The notes below the pieces were generated by a model. The model was not told the origin of the DNA. It did not search any database and worked only from the letters and a program-made list of their open reading frames with translations. The translations under genes were made by a program, and so were the position numbers. Below are positions 1-12,500 of a DNA stretch of 64,000 bases, in pieces. The first letter of the stretch is position 1; each line of letters starts with the position of its first letter. This DNA comes from Mytilus edulis (taxonomy: Eukaryota; Mollusca; Bivalvia; Mytilida; Mytilidae), in assembly GCF_963676685.1 (NCBI RefSeq), contig NC_092350.1, forward strand, positions 71,550,502 to 71,614,501, read 5' to 3'.

Positions 1-129
1 ATTGGTTGGTCTTCAATGTATTATGTATTCGGGTTTTGTTTTCTGTAATTAGTCAAAACGTCAGTTTTATCAAGTAAATCTTTTATATTAATTTTATAAA
101 ATTTACTGTTTGCAATAGCCTAAATTGTT

Positions 130-320
130 CTATATAATAAGGATGTTCTCGTCACAAGCAGAAAACCCTAGCCGTATTTGGCACAACCTTTTTCAACTTT
201 TGATCCTCAGAGCTGTACAATTTGGATCCCCTTTTTTGGACTTTCGACCTTTTATATCTGGGCGTCACTAGTACGTCTTGTGTGGACGAGGCGCGTTTTT
301 GACGTATTGATTTTAAACCA
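130..320 (+). repeat. Dispersed repeat X, 3' half
   Basis: The segment contains the core 'gggcgtcactagtacgtctt' and a following GACGA-GCGCG motif. The same core recurs at 22352-22545 (segmental copy), 54900-55010, 61628-61985 (nearly full length) and, inverted, 53882-53965. I recognise this as a common short dispersed element of mussels. No coding frame is present. A SINE-like or other non-autonomous nature is inference. Confidence 0.7.
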
Positions 321-329
321 GATGCCTTT

Positions 330-890
330 TATTATCTATTATTCATGTGTTTCTTTGCCTAATACGTTCTCCTATTTCTCCTATTTATTTGTATTGCAGT
401 CCTGTATTATTATGTTGTCATTTTAATGTTATATTTAACAATGCCATCAAAGTGCGAGGTTTGGCATGCCACAAAACCAGGTTCAACCCACCATTTTTTT
501 CTTTAAAGATGTCCTGTACCAAGTCAGGAAAATGGCCATTGTTATATCATAGTTCGTTTCTGTGTGTGTAACATTTTTACACTGTGTTTCCGTTGTGTCA
601 TTTGTTTTCTACTATATTTGAGTGTGAATTCACATTACTATAAGACGTGTCACGGTACTTTTCTATCCCAAATTCATGTTTTTGGTTTTGATGTTATATT
701 GATTATTCTCATCGGATTTTGTCTGATACTTAGTCCGTTGCTGTGTGTGTTACATTTTAATGTTTCATTGTTCTCCTCTAATATTTAATGCGTCTCCCTC
801 AGTTTTAGTTTGTTACCCCGATTTTGTGTTTTGTCAATAGATATAAGAGTTTTGAACAGCGGTATACTACTGTTGCCTTTATTTATGACA
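330..890 (+). repeat. Dispersed repeat Y (about 560 bp)
   Basis: This T-rich block ends in 'agcggtatactactgttgcc'. It is repeated at 22545-23100 as part of the segmental copy. An inverted partial copy lies at 60725-60910. I recognise it as a high-copy Mytilus repeat. The short reading frames inside it differ between the two copies and look like chance. Confidence 0.7.
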
Positions 891-1517
891 TATTTAAAAA
901 AAAAACACTTTCGAGACTAGGTCAATGCCACTGGTGTTGGATGTTTCCTCTGCGATTGCGCCAACATTCCTGTTGTCAACACTTTGTGTTGATAGATCAT
1001 TGATAAATTCTCTTTAAATCTAGAGTTTATGAAATAGTTGTATTTTTATAACACTTTGCGTCTATTTACTTAGTAGTTGGAGGCACACATGTTCGGAATT
1101 GAGATTTTTCATGTTCTAAGTTTTTGTATCCAATTTTTTTAATATTGATTGGAGTGCCACTGATAAGTCTGTAACAGAAAAGTGCATGTCTTGGGGGGTA
1201 ACTAATTATATGTCTAGTGTCTGTGGTGAGGTATTATAAAATGATAACAGATCTAGAATGTGGGACATATTTCATTACCACAAACTCCATACCTAACAAT
1301 ATTAGAGCATACACCTGAATCTCATATATTTAACAGTTATTACCAAATATTTGTGTTGAATTCGCATTAAAGTTTAACCTATTTTTTCTCTTTTTCATTC
1401 AATGTCTTTAAGATTTAGATTAAGGGAAACTTCAACAGTTCACAGAGTTCAACAACTTTGCAAAACTGTGATTTGCATCTATGAATAATATAGTTTATCT
1501 TATTCTACATGAGAAAA

Positions 1518-1660
1518 TCCCTGTACCAAGTCAGGAATATGACAGTTGTTATCCATTCGTTTGAGGTGTTTGACCTGTTGATTTTTCCATTTTATTAAGG
1601 GCTTTTTGTTTTGAATTTTCCTCGGGTTCAGTATTTTTTGTGTTTTTACCTTTTGCTGTA
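1518..1660 (-). repeat. Dispersed repeat Z, inverted copy
   Basis: The phrase 'ccaagtcaggaatatgacag' and the following bases are the reverse complement of the family seen on the + strand at 9950-10330, 19340-19640 and 37490-37720. It lies just upstream of the psi1 exon, in what would be its intron. The segmental duplicate is at 23700-23835. Confidence 0.65.
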
Positions 1661-1784
1661 ATATGCAGTGAATTAGTTTTCAGCTTATTTACAAACAAAC
1701 TACATTATATTTTTGTCAAAAGAGTCGTCTATCTAAGTCAGTCTGAAATACATGTATATATGTATATGCATATTTTCTCTGCCG

Positions 1785-2075
1785 GGAATATCAACCTTCA
1801 TTACAATTTTTTACTGCTTTTGTATTACTTGTTAGTTGCAAGCATGCAATACTCCATGAGATAAAGGAATGGAAAGCATGCCACTTCGCTAGTTCTTGTT
1901 TTTGTATATGCAAAATCGATCCTGGTCCTGAAAATCTAATAACAGATTGTTCAGACAAAGATCCACTTCGTATACCTAGTTGTCAAAGCAATATTCCAGA
2001 GTTATCTCTCCTAAATAATAATATCAGTACAATACTAAATTGATTTTCGAAGGCAACTCTGTACTGACGACTTTG
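1785..2075 (+). pseudogene. TLR pseudogene psi1: amino-terminal stump
   Basis: The segment aligns with the start of the long exon of TLR-2: hydrophobic leader, the E-W-K-A-C-H-F-A cysteine block of the LRRNT, then the A/T-D-C-S-D-K and L-R-I-P motifs and the first leucine-rich repeats. It is dead in several ways. The acceptor that reads ctgcag in the relatives is ctgccg here. The leader is out of frame with the LRRNT. A TGA interrupts the first LRR. Homology then stops after 'ctgacgactttgga'. No ATG micro-exon was found upstream. This is a relic of a full TLR unit cut off about 290 bp into its main exon, and it was already dead before the segmental duplication, since the other copy shares the broken acceptor. 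Confidence 0.85.
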
Positions 2076-2243
2076 GATAATATAGAATAATGTATAAAAA
2101 TCAAAATAATTTACAGGTGACAGATGACACCAAAGACAAACTTATAATTAACACTTACACCAAGTTTAAAACTAACATTCAAAGTTAATGACGGATGTTT
2201 CTGTGAATTTAGGTCATTGTCGAATCAAAAACGGAGGAGGTTC

Positions 2244-2279
2244 GGGGGGGGGGGGGGGGGGGGGGGGGGGGGAGGGGGG
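2244..2279 (+). repeat. Poly-G tract (29 G, then A, then 6 G)
   Basis: A run of 29 guanines is followed by one A and six more. The same place in copy B (about 24511-24520) has only nine or ten. It expanded after duplication, or it is a sequencing or assembly artefact. A G-quadruplex is chemically possible; no function is implied. Confidence 0.9.
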
Positions 2280-4070
2280 CTGGACCCAACTTTTTTTTTG
2301 AAAGTCAATGCATTTGAATGGGAGCATACTCTGGGTTGTGAACCCCCCTTTTTTTTTTTAAATTTGATGGATCCGCCGATAGATTAATTCTTAAAAATAA
2401 TAAACGTTTTGAAATCTACAATGCTGATTGTTTTCAAAAGAAAAAATTACAAACCATAATGCTTATTAAAAAAAAAAAAGAACTGAAAGTTAAATCATAC
2501 ACGTTGATACATAACCTTAAGTGAATGGTTTTGCACTAGTCAATTTTGGTGCGTTTTTAATTTCTGCTATTTGGTGTGAGCTAATGCTCAGTGTTGAAGA
2601 CTTAACTTTGACCTACAACGGTTTTTACTTTAACAATGTGTGACTTGGAAGGATAATTATCTCATTGGCACTCATTACACAACTTTTTAGCGATATTTTT
2701 TATCGTTAATATGAAGGGTTAAGCCCAAACAAACTAATGTTTAAAATACAATTAGCACCTCTAAAAGGGTGATCATGTCCCGCATGCATATAAAGAAAGT
2801 TATTTCTTATAGTCTTGAGGAATCATTTGCCACTGAACTTTGATAAAAGCAAGAAAAACTCAATCAATTTCTCAAACAAAGTGTAACATTGGATATAGAT
2901 GAAGATTAAAAAAAAATGAAGAAAACCGTTTGGGGTAGGGATGACACAACTTCTATAACTTATTGCAGTGGTGTTCTCCGTTTCTTAATATAGACAAATA
3001 GACAAATAGTTTATTCCTGTCATTGTCTCTATCAAGAAAGATACCTGGCCACTGATTTCTTGCATTTTTTAAAGAATAAATCTAAGAGCTGTAATATGAT
3101 TTCTCATATAGCTGCAATAGCATGCAATATGTGGATACAGTTGTACATGCAACTATGGGTCATTTTATGACCTTCAACAATGAAGAAAACTAACACATTA
3201 AAGTCAACTATATGACAACATCGTAAGCTATTCAAATAAGAGAAAAAATTGTCTGATTAACGATGACTCAATGTTACTGATATGAACGAACGACATCCAC
3301 TGCATTAATTAATACTGAAGTTGGTATATGCATTTGTGGCGGTGTTAAACAAGTGTGTGAGCATGTGACCTAATTTCATAACAAATCAAAAGAAGAAAAT
3401 ATAAATTTCAATTAAAATGGCTTGAGATTGCCATAAAAGAGAAAACAATAAAACAACACACATAAGACACAATCTACCGATTTATAAGTAATAAGTAAAT
3501 AAAAGAAGACAACTAATCAATTAATCATGTTCCCTCAGACGAAAGTTAAAATCAGTACACGTCTAAAGGATTAAGTGTAGAAACTCCATAAGCAGAGGGA
3601 GAATCATGACCTTGTTTATTGCCAAAGTATTAGTAAAAGTACCAGCAGAATCATTCTTACATGTAATTTGTTGAAACTAAAATACATTTATTGGAATGTC
3701 GGACGTTTTATTAAAGACACACAAAAACAGAACGAGTTAAACATAGATTATCATAAATAAAAGACAAGTGCGTACAAAAAACTGACTCGAAAGTTTTATG
3801 ACTCCAAGGCCTGATGAAAAACTGGAGTATACAGATATAGGAGAGGACAATTAATGTTATTAATTCTAAATCTCTTTGAAGTAAGTTTTCTTGTGTAAAT
3901 TTCCAAATTGTGATCGGAAAATTCTTCATTATTAGAAGCAATAATATCATCATATAAGTTAAAATATTAATTGTTTGTTTCATGTTTGGATATGTGCAAA
4001 TTTATTGAAGAGTTTGTTATGGTTGGAATGTCTATCTATTCACACTTGTTACATCTTAGGATCGAATTAA

Positions 4071-4279
4071 GGGGGTAGACCTTGGTTCAGGGAGATAACT
4101 CTTTAAATCAGTAATGTGTTTGTAAAAGCCAAGTTTTTTCAATAAATTTTAAGCATTTACCTGAAACAGATTGGAAATAATCTATGTATCCTAGAAGCTT
4201 AGAACATATTTATGAAAATGGCTGACACAAACATACTGAGGATTTTCAGAGTTATTTCCCTTAACCTAGGTCTGCCTCC
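4071..4279. mobile_element. TTAA-flanked MITE, family 1 (209 bp)
   Basis: The element is bounded by TTAA at 4067-4070 and 4280-4283. Its ends are long imperfect inverted repeats: left GGGGGTAGACCTTGG..., right (inward) GGAGGCAGACCTAGG..., both running into an AACTC motif about 31 bases in. It has no coding capacity. TTAA duplications are typical of piggyBac-type transposition, so it is probably a non-autonomous piggyBac-like element. The homologous TTAA in copy B (26283) holds a different element. Confidence 0.8.
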
Positions 4280-5159
4280 TTAAATCTGTACATACTACAT
4301 GTATATAGACATATGCATATTGACTTAGCACCGTCATCTATTCGTAAGTTAACTTCTCCTTTTGAACTGACATCTACATGTACATTTAAAATATTTATGG
4401 GGCATATTTTGTTTTATTTCAGAAGAAATAGTAAATCCAAAATAAAGAATGAAGTGAGCAATCAAATGACAAAATAAACCCAACGCTCAAATCGAAGTTT
4501 TGCATCTTTCTACAATTATCATAAAAAGCCACATGATTGAACGAGTAAACACGGTGATCCCGTAATGCTTTCGTAGTGTAAACCATATGCCAACATGTGA
4601 GGGATTTGATCAATTTACAAATTTTTGGTATTAAATAAATATTAATGTATGAATTTCTACTTTAACAATGACAATCAAAACGTGTCGATGCATATTAACA
4701 TACGTTTCATATGTACATGTTTATACATGTAGATTGTTTTTCTGATCTCTGAGCAGAAACTTAATATTTAACAACATCGGTATTCCTAATAGCATGATAC
4801 ACCTTGTAGATAAGAAATATCCAAATAATAATTTCCCAATTTCAAACTCATCATGGGTTGTATTGATCCTTTAAAAAAGGTACCAAAAACTTTGAGTATG
4901 TTCATTAGATTCAATGTGCTATGTAACTAAGTTTTACAAGCAATGCTTTTAAAGCCTCGTGATATATTTTTGAAATAAATCTGACATTTAGTAGTGAACC
5001 ACAAAAATCTATTGAAGTATGTTCAAAACAAAAATAAACCTTGCTTTCCGTTCACACGCGTTTCGTTTTTACTTTTTAAAGATAATTGACTATCTGCCCA
5101 ACTCACAATATAAACATACAAGTTTATGCAATCTGTAATTAGTTTATAACATTTGCTTA

Positions 5160-7850
5160 ATGATGAGTAAGTATGACTGTTGTTTTTTGTGTTACAATTT
5201 CGCATTTTAGAATTCAAAAGCTTAAACATGCTGTGTGTGCATTTTTCTGATATTCATGTATAATCATCTTGAAATGAAAAAAAAATCTTCTCTATTTTGA
5301 TAGTTGTTGCTTTAACTGCAACTTTTCCAGTTTCTGTTGCAAAGCCTTCCACATTTTATGTGATTTTTTTTCTAGTTTATTCACATGTAATTGTATATTT
5401 AACATTTTTAAGTTACATGTAAGTTGCTGTTGCTTGGTTTTAATCAACTTATCAACTTATTATTTGAGACGGTTATTCTCTATATTAAATGGCAAAATGT
5501 TTTAAAAAAAAGAAAAAGAGAAAAATGATAAATAAGGAACTGACATATTTAATTCTACTCTAAACACATTGTAGTGGAGGTGGTGCAAACTTTAAATAAT
5601 TTTAATAAAAGGAAATCTGTTTTATTAAATTTGATGTTTAAATGATACAAAATAAAATGATGTTTATCACCTCTTTATGACAACCGATAGAAATAAAAAT
5701 AAGGCCATGCAGTCCATAAATTGCTTTGGTTTGTTATGATGAATGCTAAAATATGTTCTCTGCAGGGAACATCATCCTTTATTACAGCCTCGTTTTTGCT
5801 TTTGTGCTATACGATTGTTGCGAAACTCCAGATGTCATCAAACAGGAACCATGCCAGTTTGCGAGTTACTGTGAATGCAGTAGAGTTCCTTATTCCAAAC
5901 TACTAAAACAGATTGTTCTGATAAAAACCTGAACAATATTCATAGGCTGATGAACAATTTGCAGGATTCATCGTTCCAAAAAAACCATATTATTTTAATA
6001 GAAAATGGCATTTTCGAAAAAAAAACCAACATATTATTGGAGTCTTTGGATTTGTCTTTCAATAGAATAAGTAAGATAAGAACGAACTCTTTCAAATGTG
6101 TTTCATTAAATCTCAGAAACAACGCGTACGATTTGAAATATGAAGACAGGTTTGAATCTTCAGCCTTTTACTATCTGCAGAACTTAAGGAATTTGAATTT
6201 GAAAAAAAAAATTCAACACTTCATTCATGCCAGATTTATCTGAACTTTTATTAATGGAATCGCTGTCCATGGATTATATTTTAAACATTTAAACATTTGC
6301 ATATTTAAAGCGCCTTACAGTATTAAATCTTTCTGGTTTTACCGGTTATTGCACTATGAATATACTTACACCGCAGACTTTCTTGTTTTTGCCTCATTTA
6401 AAAATATCGGAATGCAAACTAAAACACATTTACGACGGAAAGTTTTGAAATTGAAAATCTCTGCGCTTGAAAATATAACCACTGATCTGCAATATTCAGC
6501 AATTAAAGTTCCGAAAGTAAATTATATTCACGGTGCTTTTGCAATGAGCACAGTACTCAAGACTTCTCACATTGTGAATCTGAAAAATACTTCACTTGTT
6601 AGATTTGCAGCAGCTGGAAACCAAATCCAGAGAATTGAATCTAGTGCGTTACAAAATTTCCCGGATTCTCTTTACAGTGCTAGCTTCAGAGACAACGTTT
6701 TTTCTGTTGGTTTTTATATGAATGATTTTAAGACACTACCTATCACTTTCCTTGATGCTTCTAATACATTTTACTCTCACAATGTGTTCACGTCCTTCCT
6801 AGAGATTTGTTTTCCTCCATAATACACTGATGCAATGATCTCTGATGATAACTGGTTATATTTTTTGTTAATTATTACAAGAACAGTTAACTCGATTTTC
6901 TTATTCCAGTGCCGGAAAAACTCCACACATACATTTTCAATGAGGTCAAGTACTGTAAAATATAGTTTCAGTAAAAATGAATTGCAAAGTCTTAGTTTTA
7001 ACGGGAATGTCTTCCATACATGGACAGGACCAGTCAATAACGTGAAAAATTTGACCTCTTTAGACCTTTCGTCGAACTTTTGTTTTAAAGTTTCAACTAC
7101 AATTTTCAGTTAAGATTTTAACAATCTTAAACAGTTGCTTCTTCAAGATAATCTCTTAGAACTCGTCATATCAAAGGATATTGAAGGTGATATTTTGCAA
7201 AGCTTAAAAAGCGTCCATCATATTAATCTTTCTAAAAACCGAATTGTACATTTACCAAAAAATGTTTTTTAAAACTCAACAGAAATTAGAAAGATTAGAT
7301 CTCATTGAAAACCTTATCGAAGATATCAACTTTCAAGTTTTGCAAATGAAAAATCTTATCTTTTTAGATTTTAGAAATAATAAGATATCTAAACTGGGTC
7401 TATATGCCATGAACGAGTTTGACTCTGTGGCAAAACAATCTGCACATTTTACTGTTGATCTGGGTGGCAATAATCTTTTATGTAACTGTGATTCATTATC
7501 GTTTGTACAATGGATGGTAAACACACCTACTCATCTTCATGGTCGGAACAAATATGATTGAAAATGTTGAATAACACGAAAATATTCATTCGGAACCCGA
7601 GAAAAATTTTTGAAACAATTTTCAAAAGGATTGTATGTCATATACCGGTATAATATTTGCAATTATGACGGTAGTAATGGTGTTCGTTTCTATTCTTTGT
7701 GGTGGTATTAGCTACAGATTTGGATGGAAACTACGTTATTTATTATATATGGTCAAGGTCAAATGGCATCAAAGCGAATACAAATCTGACGACACAGATG
7801 CAAGATTATATATGTATGATGCTTTCATGTCATATGCAGACGTAATGTAA
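5160..7850 (+). pseudogene. TLR pseudogene psi2: ectodomain kept, TIR truncated
   Basis: A micro-exon ATG-ATG-A (5160-5166) ends at a GTAAGT donor, followed by an intron to the CAG acceptor at 5763-5765 and the main exon from 5766. The main exon shows the hydrophobic leader, a degenerate LRRNT, many LRRs, the LRRCT (C-N-C-D-S-L-S-F near 7480), the membrane segment (about 7636-7720) and the start of the TIR (Y-D-A-F near 7817). Frameshifts and stops break it at about 5905, 6240, 6300, 6820, 7110, 7200 and 7560. Homology ends abruptly at about 7845, just after the first TIR box, so most of the TIR is missing. It is more diverged from TLR-1 and TLR-2 than psi3 is. It pairs with psi2' (30347-31401), which lost the opposite half. 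Confidence 0.88.
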
Positions 7851-8754
7851 TAAGTTAAAGAGCATTGAGAACCCAAAATTGAAAGTATCTGCATTGTAAT
7901 AGCGGATGATTATTTCAATATAATCAATGTTTCAAACAAATGTACTTTATTTTTTTGTCTAGCTTCAACATTTCCCTCTCATTTTAATGTTCTTATATTC
8001 AGACAATTGGAGGAGAAGGGGTAAATGCAATATCTAACAAAATTTTGTTGAAATTCATCATTGCAAAACAACATGTAATCTTCATTATTGGAGCCGTGTT
8101 GAAACAAAAGAAGAAAAGTAAATTTGAAATGTAATGGCAAAATTTGTAGCCTGATTGTATGTAAATGATTTAAAACTATTGAATAAGGTTAAACCGCTTA
8201 CCAGTTCAGATAACATCTTTATTATTGTCAAACTTTGCTAGAAAAAAGTGTCGAATTATTTGTGCAAAAACAAAATACAAAAACAATAATTGTTTGTTTT
8301 CTTTGTAAATCACAAACATTTATTGAATTTGATGTTTGAAATTAAAATTATTTCCCAAAAAAATAGCTTACACACATAGCAAAAATTAAACATTTTGGAC
8401 AAAACGTTTTCTCACTTTGCTTTTCTAATGGGTATTTTATATAAAACTTGTGCTCCTATGAGCCCAACACTAGTTTTTAGTTAAGTTTATAAAGGAAAAT
8501 CAGTTATATTTAGTATTGGACTAGACTTGGGATTAATGGACATATCTATATTAACATACGTAATGGTTGTTTCCCTTCCCAAGACTACAAGTGTCTCTGT
8601 CATCAGATGAGCAGACAATTAATTGATTACTTAACAATCCGTCACTATCTAACAAATGCAATTCATCTATTACAACCAAGTACTTACACCTTATATCCTC
8701 ATTATTCAATCCATTTTTACCAATTATTTTTTTACCAAGCATTGTACAATGATG
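7851..8754. other. Non-coding stretch after psi2
   Basis: This is AT-rich unique sequence. No homology to TLR exons, no long open frame with a protein-like pattern and no repeat family that I recognise. The short open frames overlap on opposite strands and look like chance. Confidence 0.6.
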
Positions 8755-9050
8755 TCAAAGTACATATTTGTATGCCCCATTTTTGGGCATTACTTTTTTG
8801 GTTTGTGCGTCCGTTCGTTCGTCCGTCCGTTCATTCGTCAGTCCGTCTGTCCCGCTTCGGGTTGAAGTTTAAGGTCGAGGTAGTTGGAGTCCAATCAATT
8901 TGAAACATAGTACACATGTTCAATATGATATGATCGTTCTAATTGTAATGCCAAATTAGACATTTTACCCAATTTGCACGACCTACTGAACATAGAAAAT
9001 GATAGTGCGGATGAGGCATCCGTGTACTATGGACACACTCTTGTTTCGAG
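8755..9050 (+). repeat. Dispersed repeat with CGTC/CGTT microsatellite
   Basis: It begins 'tttgtatgccccatttttgg', runs through a short cgtccgttcgttcgtccgtc microsatellite (8808-8852), and ends with a 'catccgtgtactatggacac' motif. I recognise this pattern as a very common dispersed repeat in Mytilus. The frame read as V-R-P-S-V-R is just the microsatellite translated. It is probably a non-autonomous transposon; its termini were not resolved. Confidence 0.7.
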
Positions 9051-9572
9051 GTATTTAGTGATTGAATGCTAGTTTCTCGTTTTATAACTTTTCAAACTTT
9101 ATTTTTTATTCTTGAAAGCATATAATTCCTTAATATAATGCTTGCAGGAGACAAACTTGTCCAGTTTTTGTAGATGCTTCTGCATAATTTTCATAACGAA
9201 ATATAACAAAATAAATGCTTGATCACTGCTATCTACCGTAATGTTTAAATAACTATTAAAAGCACAAACACACTACTTGTGAGAGTTTTCTTCTATACCC
9301 AGGTTTGCTACTTATTACGCGTTTGTACGCAACACTTATATTCTGTAAAACATAGTGATTGCACACACGTAAAGAATAAAAATGAGTTTATTTATATTTC
9401 ACTAAGTTTGTTCTTCTTTCTAGACTTTATATTCAGATGTAGTGAGTTTGTAATTCAATGGATATTTTGGTCGGATTTTTGGAAAAAAAATCCATTACAT
9501 TGCATTAAATATTTTAAGGTTTTTTAAAACTATACTGGGTTTTAATACATTATTATTTATCTAAAACTACAG
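9051..9572. other. Non-coding stretch
   Basis: AT-rich sequence without a recognisable gene or repeat. It ends at the polypyrimidine-poor acceptor of the tentative exon at 9573. Confidence 0.5.
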
Positions 9573-12500
9573 CAAACACCAATGAATGAAGAAAATATGG
9601 AAAAAATTGAGGAAAATAGAGAGGAAGACTACAAACGCATTGGTATAAGTATTTTATCATGTGTTTTAAAATATGTGTGTAATTATTAAATTATATTTTT
9701 GGCGTGAAATGTAGAACCAAAATTACATTTTTATTTTTAGAGAAAAACCAACAAGTATATTACTTAATAGGTTATAAAATATAATTATAATCATGTTTGA
9801 CACTTATACAAATTAATGTTGTTAATAAAAAGAATATTATACTGTCTATACACAGTTTTTACGGTATTTGATTTTTCGTATACATAATGCAATCCTTCGC
9901 ATTACTGTTTGAATCGAACAGTATCGATCTTATTAAAACTCCCCAACCAGCTTCGTTGCAATGGTCAGTAATCAAAAGTAAAATCACAAAATACTGAACT
10001 CCGAGGAACATTCAAAACGGAAAGTCTCTAAACATATGGCAAAATTAAAAGCTCAAACACACCAAACGAATAGACAACTAATGTCTCAATCCTGTAAAAA
10101 AGGTGGGTTAAACCTGGTTTTATAGCTAGCTAACCAAAACTACTCTCTGATATGACAGTTGCATAACATTCCATTATATTGTCAACGGTGTGTGAACAAA
10201 ATTAACAGACATAATAAGTAAAAATGTCTAAAATAGTGGCTCAGCAGTCAACATTGAGTTATTATCTTTATTACTATAAAAAAGATATGTAAACAAACAT
10301 TTACCATGACACAATAGCACAATGACGGGATGTATCAGTAGGAAGCTACGTCATATGTACCCCCAAAACAAAACCAAAAAGGCATATAGACAAAGCAAAT
10401 TATCGAAGATGAAAGACTAGAATACAAAAATGTTCATAGAATAATAACACAATGACGGGATGTATGAAGTAAACAGTAAAAGTAATATGCGTTGGAAGAC
10501 AAATAAAAGAATAATAAAACACTATATTAAGATGATAAACAATGTCAGTACACACAATATTTACTGCAAGCCCAACGGTACGGCGATCATATGTTTTGTT
10601 GAGTGTATTAACCATTTATCTGAATAAATGCAATGACAGTAATGTCGCTTTTGTGAATATTATGTTATTGAATGGTCTATCGTTATTGAGAGTGTTAGAG
10701 AGAGTGCATATTAGAAGAAGAACATGCTTTTTCGGGAAAGAGTAAGAATTATCTACCCTGTGTAGTTCCTTTGGATCTTCGGTATTTCTACATTCTTCGG
10801 AAGTACATTGATCAGCATTTCAGCCCAGAATAACTTTTGGTTTAGCTCGCATGAATTTGCACATATACGCTTACATAGTTAAGTATAATTCATAGACTGA
10901 ATTTAACATACTAAATAATATATGGAATCCATGTTTCTTAATATTAAAAACTTACCTGGATTTAGTTTTGCATAACATAGCAAAAAAAAAAAAAGACATG
11001 AGTTTCATTTGATACGGTCCACTCAGTTACACAGTTTAAATCACCTATTGTTTACAGGTGTCTATTCTATATATTGTCCATTTAAATAAATTTTACTCGC
11101 AACATGTTTTAAAAGAGGAACTTCTCAAACTTCTTTCACAACTTTTGTGTTGGCACCTTTTACAGGAACGAAAAAAAAATTAATAGCAAAATCTAGTCAA
11201 GTTTTTAATGTTCTGAATCTTTTTTTTTTTTTTTTAAGACATATAAACGTTTTATTCGTAAATATTTCCTGTATACAATTACCAAAGTCGTCCAGGAACA
11301 GGCTAAGGATCCCTGTTTACAAAATGAGCCATCTATCCAGGGGAAATAGAAGGCAATAATGTTCTGAATCTTAAAATGGATTAAGATCTTATTTATCTAG
11401 GTCCAGTAATTCGCTAAAACTTATTCAGAAGCTCGTGTTTGTCTGTACTCCGAGTGAAATTTGAAGTGTACATATGGGCATATTTGCGAAAAGGTTATGA
11501 GTAACCATAAGGAATTGTTAGCTGTCAAAATTATATTCACTAATAATACTAAAATGTTCTTTAGGATTGATAACATAAATTTAAATTACAATAAGACAAA
11601 AAGAACCATTAACAACGAACAGAGTCCTTATTATGTATTAGCATGTAGTGTTTATTTTCGACTACAAGTTATAAACAATTGAGGTTACGATCGAAGTCTG
11701 TCAATGATCAGTTATCAAATTCTAATACCGTACCGTGGGTTGTTTTTGCGGATAGAACAAAATTGCCAAAATAAATTCCGCCATTCAAAAGTACACATTC
11801 AAAGCTATTGATAAAAGTGTAGAATCCGCCAAAATAATAACCACCAAAATATTTCGTATACCTTATTAAACGAAAATCGCAAAATTTTTCACCCGCGAAA
11901 ATAACCCACTATACGGTATAAAGATGAATTGACATATACACACATGCATTTCTAATTTGACGATTTTTCTAGGTCTGTTTGGTAAACCATCGTATTACGC
12001 TAATGTTTGGAGGTTTGGAAGCAGGCAACGACATACTTATTGCGGTTTCCTTTTTGCGATGTTAACATTATTAAACTTTTGATTTCTAAGTTTTTACTTA
12101 CGGTCAAGCTTACGGTCAAATTAACGGTATAACTGCAGATTTTAACGAAGTCATTGTTTGCTTCTACACTTTAACGACTTTAAGTTAATCAAACTCAATC
12201 AGTTGTCTTAATCAGTTTTGCCATGAATATAGTATGGTATCATAGTAATTTCTTGTAACTTTTAAAAAATCAGCAAAAAAGTATAACAGTGCTGTTACTT
12301 GATGTAGTATTTTTTATTATATTTGTAATGCTTTTTTTCTAGTTAGACATATTAAACTAAATTGTTGTTGGTACTAACGTCATTCTAATCAATATCCGGT
12401 ACAACCACTGTAGTGAACAGATGTTCAATTTCCATTTATCCATAACGGAGACAGCTTAAGGGAACACAAAAAAACTTAAAGAATCGAATGCACTTAATAA

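Larger units (their letters stand above)
1..5420 (+). repeat. Segmental duplication, copy A (left part)
   Basis: This stretch aligns almost continuously with 22219-27545 plus 30344-30625. It starts inside the repeat block at base 1 and carries the psi1 stump, long non-coding DNA and the 5' part of psi2. Differences from copy B are small indels, a longer poly-G tract (2244-2272), a different small transposon at 4071-4279, and the absence of the piggyBac element. The duplication runs off the left edge of the window, so its true start is not visible. Confidence 0.93.

Noticed and set aside
178-788. Short open frames in 178-788 and 22549-22782
   Set aside because: They lie in dispersed repeats X and Y, have alternative starts and show no protein family pattern.
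8607-8903. V-R-P-S-V-R-like protein at 8607-8903
   Set aside because: It is the translation of a CGTC/CGTT microsatellite within a dispersed repeat.
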